From positions 41,201 to 105,200 of the forward strand of contig BLJB01000233.1 in assembly GCA_013423325.1 (NCBI GenBank): a stretch of DNA of 64,000 bases, written 5' to 3'. A program made the position numbers and the translations under genes. The notes under the pieces were generated by a model that worked only from the letters and a program-made list of their open reading frames with translations, searched no databases and was not told the DNA's origin. Each line of letters opens with the position of its first letter. Positions within the stretch are counted from its first letter, which is position 1. Shown in pieces: positions 58,081 through 64,000 of the stretch. Source of the DNA: Usnea hakonensis (taxonomy: Eukaryota; Ascomycota; Lecanoromycetes; Lecanorales; Parmeliaceae).

Positions 58081-60026
58081 GGGGCATGGCACAATGCAGC
58101 GGCGGTGGTCCAAGAGAGCGATCGCAACAGGGAGGAAGATATCCGGAAGAGGGTAGAAGAAGACGAGGTCAAAAGTGTCGTACCCGCGGTGAGAACGTAC
58201 GTCGAGACTTGGGAGCAAGTTGGTGTGGGCAAAGGCCAACGTGAAATTGTTGGGGTCCAAAGGCCACAAACTGCAGCAGCAGCAGCCCCAGCCCCAGCTC
58301 TTCTTCCACACCAACAGCAAGGACCAGCCGCACCGCCAGCAGAAGCGGCAGCCAAAACCATTCTTCCCCACCTCCGACGACCGACGTAAATCGCCCATCA
58401 GCTTCATCTCCGCCTCACCTCGTATGGGATCGAGTGTAACCGTTCCCAAGCCCGCGAATACTGACTGTACCTTTGCTATTTCCGCCTTTGAAATTCGCCT
58501 AACGGTAACAGTCTATGGTCTCTATTCGCCTAATGGCACAAATCATCCCCGCCTTTCCACCGATGTTGATCAAGCAAAACGGCTATTGTGGCCATGGGTA
58601 CTTTTACTTTGCACATAGCATTTACTAGCTTAGTTGGTATTCTATTCGGTGACTCTACCATCATAGCATAGCATTAGCTAATGCAAGCAAAGTGCTCTCT
58701 CTCATCAATCATCTAGTTCCTATCCCTCGCAATGACCATAACAATGAATGTTGTTTCTTACCCCCCTGCTCTTCACCCAAATATTCCTCACATATCATAC
58801 AACCAACCCATCAGCTATCCGAAAGCACGTATTTCCTTTATAGTAACCGAGGAGACGGCGAAAGCATGGGTGGGATCGGACCCATTTACCACTCAGCCTG
58901 AGTCCTAAATTTCATGACTCCAGTCCATATCTCATCAACATCCTATCTCCTTCTTCTCATCTAGTACGATCAAAGCGGCGCTCTTGCTAACCAGAACTCC
59001 CAACATTCTCATACCAGTGGTTTGACGAAGGTATTTCTATCGTATTTCTATCGTATTTCTATCGTATTTCTATCGTATTTCTATCATATAGCTAGCTAGC
59101 TACAAGTAGCACTCATCCACCAGTTTTCCAAACTCGCAGTTTCAGTGACTGCGATGGGTTGGGGGGGGGGGAGGAGCGACGCTAATATGGCCGAACGTGA
59201 AGGGGACATGTATCTTACGTAGGTAGGGATGGAAATCAAATCCCGCTGGTGAGAATCGATACGTATCGTTGTTGAGGGACGAGTGGACACTTTTTCTAAA
59301 GGGAGGTATGGAGCTGTTGACGGTAAGATATACCCCGGGACGTATGTACCATTTATAGAATTTAACATGACGGTGCAGGGAATGGAGGTGAGGTAAGAAG
59401 TATGTGGTCATCTGAGTATCATCGAGTAGATCAGTACAACCCTCTGGCCTTCGCTCCGCCAGCTCTTACGACCCTTGCCACCAGGACCTTTTGGAAATTG
59501 TGCTCTCCGGTGTAATCTCGCCCGTTGATATCCTTACACACCTCAATTCAGCGCAATGGGTCTGTCTACCCATTGACATCTTTTAACCTTCGCTCCGCAC
59601 CCGCCCCATCGCCTATATGACTACAACCACCCTTACCACCACTCCTTTTTAAGAAACTATCTTCCCCGGTATACTCTCGTCCCCTAACACCCTACAGAAA
59701 CCTAGCGCCATGAGCCAGTCTACCCCAAACCCATTACCAGCTAGCAAATTTCTTTCCGTCAAAGAAATCATCCACAACAGACACATCCAAGAACATCTGA
59801 GCTCATCATTAGGATGCCATAGGACGATTAATAGAGCAGCTATCATACTGTTCCAAGCCTCTAGCTTGATATTCTGCGCAGTGGCGAATCGCCGAACGTG
59901 ACGAAGCCTGTGACTTAAGTGCAGGTTTGAAATTTGAAAGGGTAGGGCCTGAGAGGACAAATTCACGGACAGTGTTGGAGACGTATGTCTGAGGGCGTTT
60001 TGTCTCTCGTACAACTACTCCGGAAA
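58081..60026. other. Gene-poor region
   Basis: Low-complexity frames at 58051-58618 (Gln/Pro/Ala runs) may be the decayed 3' end of the G-patch gene. A 63-codon frame starts at 59710 (MSQSTPNPLPASKFL) without a recognised family. Nothing else supported. Confidence 0.4.
59030..59084. repeat. 11-bp tandem repeat, 5 units
   Basis: CGTATTTCTAT repeated four times exactly, preceded by one copy with a first-base change. Confidence 0.93.
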
Positions 60027-60344
60027 CGCACTTCTCCGCCCAGCGCACTTTCCCCGCTCTGCTCAGCGCCCTTTCCCCGCTCAGCTCAGCGCACTTTCCC
60101 CGCTCTGCTCAGCGCACTTTCCCCGCTCAGCTCAGCGCACTTTTCCCGCTCAGCGCACTTTCTCCGCTCAGCGCACTTCTCCGATACACTTCTCCGCTTA
60201 GCGCACTTCTCCGCTCAGCTCAGCGCACTTCTCCGCTCAGCTCAGCGCACTTCTCCGCTCAGCTCAGCGCACTTTCCCCGCTCAGCTCAGCGCACTTTCC
60301 CCGCTCAGCTCAGCGCACTTTTCCCGCTCAGCGCACTTCTCCGA
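60027..60344. repeat. Minisatellite built on CGCTCAGCGCACTTTCCC units
   Basis: About 15 related units with the core CTCAGCGCACTT, with or without an extra CTCAG and alternating TTTCCCCG / TCTCCG ends. It is open in one frame for over 100 codons (Ser/Ala/Leu/Pro), which I take as a by-product of the repeat. Confidence 0.9.
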
Positions 60345-61595
60345 TTAGTGGTAGGCCTACTAGGTGCTAGGTCTTTTATTATCGGACCCTGAACACTTTG
60401 TGGAGTAGACTTGCAAGCATGACGATAAGGACTCCTTTGCGAACTGTGCAAGACTCAAGTCGAGACGTGGTTAACGACAATGCAAGTGCATACCCTTCAA
60501 AGACAGCAACAAATGCTCACGGGGAAAGGGAACGGCACCCCTTGCACGGTCTATCTAGGCAAGGGGCGATTTTGCTGAATTGAGACTATCGCAACGCATG
60601 TCCGATCCAGAGTTGTTTCTCTGAATGATATCTCTTGCAAATAGTGAAGAGGGGACATTCGTCGTGCATGGAGTCGCTCATAAAGTTGGGATTGTCGCAA
60701 CGTATGACGGTGAGTCGGGTTCGATAAGTTGATAAAGTGGAGATGCCATCGACGGCAGCAGAAGAAAAATGTACGGTGACGAGTGTGTTTCTAGCTTATC
60801 TTTATCGATTTTGAGATAGTGGCTTGAAGCACACTCCTGATGTAGCATTGCAGTTGATGCCACGAAAATGAGATAAGCCTGACAGCAGGTGTATCTCGGT
60901 AGCCAGCTAGGTCTGCAGGGAGGGCCTAAGCCAATACTCCCATTACATTTTAAAAAAAAAAAAAAAAAAAGAGTTTTTCAAAGTAGTGCTGACCAACGAT
61001 ATTAGCATTCGTGCCCCTGCGAAACAAGAGTGACCTTTCAAGTATTCACGACCCATTTCCTCAGCTACCTTGACAACAACTCCACGCTCGTCCGGCTAAA
61101 CATCACCATCTTTATCTCCATGCGAACATTTCTCTTTCTCAGCGGCAAAATCTAAAACAAAGGGATGGCGACGACCAACCAGCTATAACTATCAGTAGAG
61201 GGCATATTGGATGAAATGTTGCTATAAAACTCCCATGCAAGACGGTTGCGAGACCAGCTTGATACCAAGCCATCTCGCCGTCTTCGAGACGGCCACTTCC
61301 AATGACAATCTTTGCAAGCCTTATGAGTTTATAACAAGCTCATAGAGCTGGGAGTACTTACTTACATGACACTGAAAAGATGTTGGTACTTGGCCACTGC
61401 TAGCTTACCCCAGCCTGTATGAACAATTGCCTCAGCCTCAGCGGTATCTACTCCACATACCTTCGCCAGCCCAGTAGAGCTAGCCCCTACCCAAGCTTTC
61501 ATACAACATACCTTACTTTCCGTCTACTTCCGTCCCTTTTCCATCCTCCTCCAAACCAGCGGACGCCAGCCAACATATCTCATATTACCTACCCC
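60345..61595. other. Intergenic, includes an A tract
   Basis: No gene seen. An uninterrupted A run of about 19 nt lies at ~60952-60970. Confidence 0.5.
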
Positions 61596-62142
61596 CAAGG
61601 TTCCCAACGGTTGAACCGTTGGTTCAAAATGCCTGAACTGGTTCAAATGAGGCTATATACACGGTTCGTAGTCGGTTGAAAAGTACAAACCGTTGAACCA
61701 GCAGTTGAACGATTCAACTGCTGGTTCAAGCCAAAAAATCGTTATAATAGATCAAAAAATCTATTACTTCTATACCTCGTATAAAGGAGATTACCGACGG
61801 TATAAAGTAGATTTATAAGGATATAGGAGGCCCTATTACTCCGGATTTATATTACGAAATATAGTGATATATTGAATAATAGCTACGAATTATGGCTTCT
61901 AGTAATCTTAGACCTACTAGCGTTAAGCCTATTCGGGCTAATTACCTTTAAGGCGCTAACCCGAAGAGGCTTAGTCTTCGTAAATCTGAAAGAATTCTGA
62001 ACCAACAGTTGAACCAGTTCACCACCACTATGAACCAGTCCACCAACTACTTATATATGGTAGGAACCAACTAACTAACTACCAAATTGAACTGGTTCAA
62101 CTATTAGTTAGCCGGTTCGTGGTTCAACCATTGGGAACCTTG
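61596..62142. mobile_element. Non-autonomous hAT-type transposon, 547 bp, with 8-bp target duplication
   Basis: The left end reads CAAGGTTCCCAACGGTTGAA and the right end (inverse strand) CAAGGTTCCCAATGGTTGAA. Both ends are flanked by the identical 8-bp sequence CCTACCCC (61588-61595 and 62143-62150). Eight-bp duplications and CAAGG-type ends are typical of the hAT superfamily. The inside is rich in GGTTCAA / TTGAACC motifs in both orientations near the ends, and TA-rich in the middle with no transposase frame. The perfect duplication suggests insertion that has not decayed at its borders. Confidence 0.9.
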
Positions 62143-62150
62143 CCTACCCC

Positions 62151-62843
62151 ATCCCCACAGACCCTCCCATTCCTCACCACTCCCTCTTCATCCCCATCAC
62201 CCTAGCCTCTAATCAATCAATCTCAATCCAACACCATACCCTCACAATCCCCCATCGGCCCAGCATCCCCCCCCCCGGCAAAACATTAACGAATCCAGGA
62301 CTGACCTTAACAGGAGGGAGCGTCTGTGCCCTCTATCCCCTCAAGCCCATTTACTAACATAAACATAAACACGACCTACCCAACCAAAATCCATCCCCCC
62401 CCCTCCCCTCCATTCATTCCGCACACACATATCAAGACCTCTCCTCCTCCAACAGCCCACCCAATATAACAGATTCTAGTCTACCTATAATACTCGTACT
62501 CGTACTCATCAGACAGAAAATCCCCATCACAGGATAAACTAACTAACTAGGTACATGCTCCAGCCCCGCCGAGCTAAGCTCTATCCAAGAAAAATAAACG
62601 GTGAAGAGTAGAGAAGAGGAGAGGAGAGAAGAGGTGCTTCTGCTTGTCCTACCTAGGTACTAGGTAGGAAGGTGGTTTACGATAGTAAATGATATTGAGC
62701 TAATTTACGGTTATCTTAATTCGTCTACAACAGACTATTTTTTAAGTTAATCCCACCCCAGGGAAAATCAAAAACCACCATTTGATGATTTTTTAATTGC
62801 GCAACCACACCATGATTATATTATATACAAATCATTGCAATAA
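62151..62843. other. Intergenic between two transposon relics
   Basis: C-rich first half, AT-rich second half. The 3' terminal repeat of the mariner-like element probably lies in 62735-62840 but cannot be paired because the other end is outside the window. Confidence 0.45.
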
Positions 62844-64000
62844 CTAATCAAATAGTGCTCTATAAGATGGCTAGCCATGAAAGTTGTTATCGCCACGTAC
62901 GGAGCGTACACGTTTCATTCTCTCACACATCTTCCCACACCACTTACCGACCCTCTCCTGCTCCAAATTGTACCAAGCTTGATCCCAGGCCTCAATTGTT
63001 AACTCCTTAACTATTGGTGGGTATAGTTACTTCGAGATATACCGCTTTAGATAGTACCAATAGGGCTCAATCTGATTGAGATCCGGAGAGTTACCAGGCC
63101 AGGGAAGGACCGTTAACCCCTAAATCTCGAGAAGCTCGCTTTGTTGCCATACATTATAAGCAGGAGCCCCGTCCTGAACCAGAAAGTATTCACCATATAC
63201 CTTAATTACTTCTTTAATGAATGGTATCAATCGGGGCAATAAGATATATATTTGGTAGCGATACCAGTCAATGCCTCCTTTGGCATTTTTGTTCCGTTCG
63301 TATCGAACTCCCGGTACTTTCGGAACACGCTTTCAACGACGACTTGGTGGTTTCTTGGCCTGTTCGGCAAGGAAGTGCTCTCGTACGATTTGTTATTAAG
63401 CATCAATATCAGCATTTCGTCTTGCAAGATCCTCTTTGGCCAGCTCTCTTTCGGCTGCTGTCTCTTTGCCAAACATGTAACTGGGACCCTTCATTTGAGA
63501 GGTGTATGCGGCCCAAAACATCAGCTCTGTATACCCTCGGTACCGTATATCAACGCAGTCCTTGTGGTAGGCCTCGTCGTCTTTCCGAGTGACCCATATT
63601 TGGCCCCGTGACTCTCCAACCCGGACCGATGTCTCGTCAGTATGCACAATCATGTGCTCTTTGCCCTGGAGCTTTGGTTCCCACTTAGTTACGAAATCAA
63701 GCCGTTCTTTCTTCATTTCTTTTAACAATAGAGGCTTGTGATATGGGGGATATCGACCATATCCGGCTCGTTTAAAGGCGGAGTAGATTGCGGTCGGAGA
63801 GGCCATTATGCCTAGTTCTCGGGCAATGACGACCCAGGACTTGCGCCGTTGGAAACGGTTCTTTGTGGTATATCTAATTAGACTCCGCTGTTGCCTATCA
63901 TTGATTATGGGAGGCCTTCCTGAGCTTAGTCGTCTTTGGTGGGCCTCCGAAGATAATGGGTCGAGATTTTCTTTCTCCGCGTTCTCTGCGCGTTTAAGTA
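62844..64000 (-). mobile_element. Tc1/mariner-like transposase, RIP-inactivated, running off the window
   Basis: One minus-strand frame encodes a DDE transposase of the Tc1 type: a helix-turn-helix part (RPPIINDRQQRSLIRYT), first Asp in VHTDETSVRVGE, second in FLVQDGAPAYN, and the last acidic residue in WPGNSPDLNQIEPYW. The frame is interrupted by TAA (63396), TAA (63393), TGA (63333), TAG (63120) and TAA (63027). Each is one C-to-T step from CAA, CGA or CAG. The probable original end is TAG 62871 or 62844. The 5' part continues past 64000. No frameshift is needed, so decay is by point mutation alone, as in RIP. Confidence 0.88.

Noticed and set aside
60027..60344. CRISPR-like array
   Set aside because: Units are contiguous with no unique spacers, and the organism is a fungus.
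59985..60392. 135-codon frame of Ser/Ala/Leu/Pro
   Set aside because: By-product of the minisatellite.

Overview
The window looks like a chromosome segment of a filamentous ascomycete (Pezizomycotina; Leotiomycetes is my guess, not something I can prove). Reasons: compact genes with 43-110 bp GT..AG introns, fungal-specific families (FSH1 hydrolase, highly reducing PKS, HET, APSES, SAGA Sgf29, fungal rhodopsin-type tails), and several relics whose stop codons are all explained by C-to-T changes, the signature of repeat-induced point mutation (RIP). I found no tRNA, rRNA or CRISPR.

Left third (1-21.6 kb), accessory metabolic region: a 5'-truncated UNC93-like transporter next to TA-rich decayed DNA, a 514-bp inverted-repeat element, an intact SAM methyltransferase, the tail of a rhodopsin-type receptor, a dimethylformamidase-like gene with one internal stop, two intact membrane-protein genes, then a wrecked biosynthetic cluster. 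In the cluster a highly reducing polyketide synthase has lost KS, AT, most of DH and the SAM-binding half of its methyltransferase domain and carries two in-frame stops, while its FSH1-type hydrolase is intact and the divergent P450 has a frame break.

Middle (22-41.6 kb), mostly conserved genes: a coiled-coil protein, complex I subunit NDUFB7, the MBF cell-cycle factor Mbp1, an Arf6 GTPase, dynactin p25, Sgf29, phosphomannose isomerase, a MetE-like protein and three membrane proteins. Two homopolymer G tracts (41 and 68 nt) lie here.

Right third (41.6-64 kb), gene-poor and repeat-rich: a HET pseudogene, orphan genes, several families of short direct repeats, a 999-residue protein with a fungal NLR-type N-terminus and a ubiquitin-like C-terminus, a frameshifted gene with two G-patch copies, minisatellites, a hAT-type element with a perfect 8-bp target duplication, and a RIP-damaged Tc1/mariner transposase running off the end. 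I do not see a clearly new biological system. The most informative feature is the dying polyketide cluster with a surviving hydrolase.
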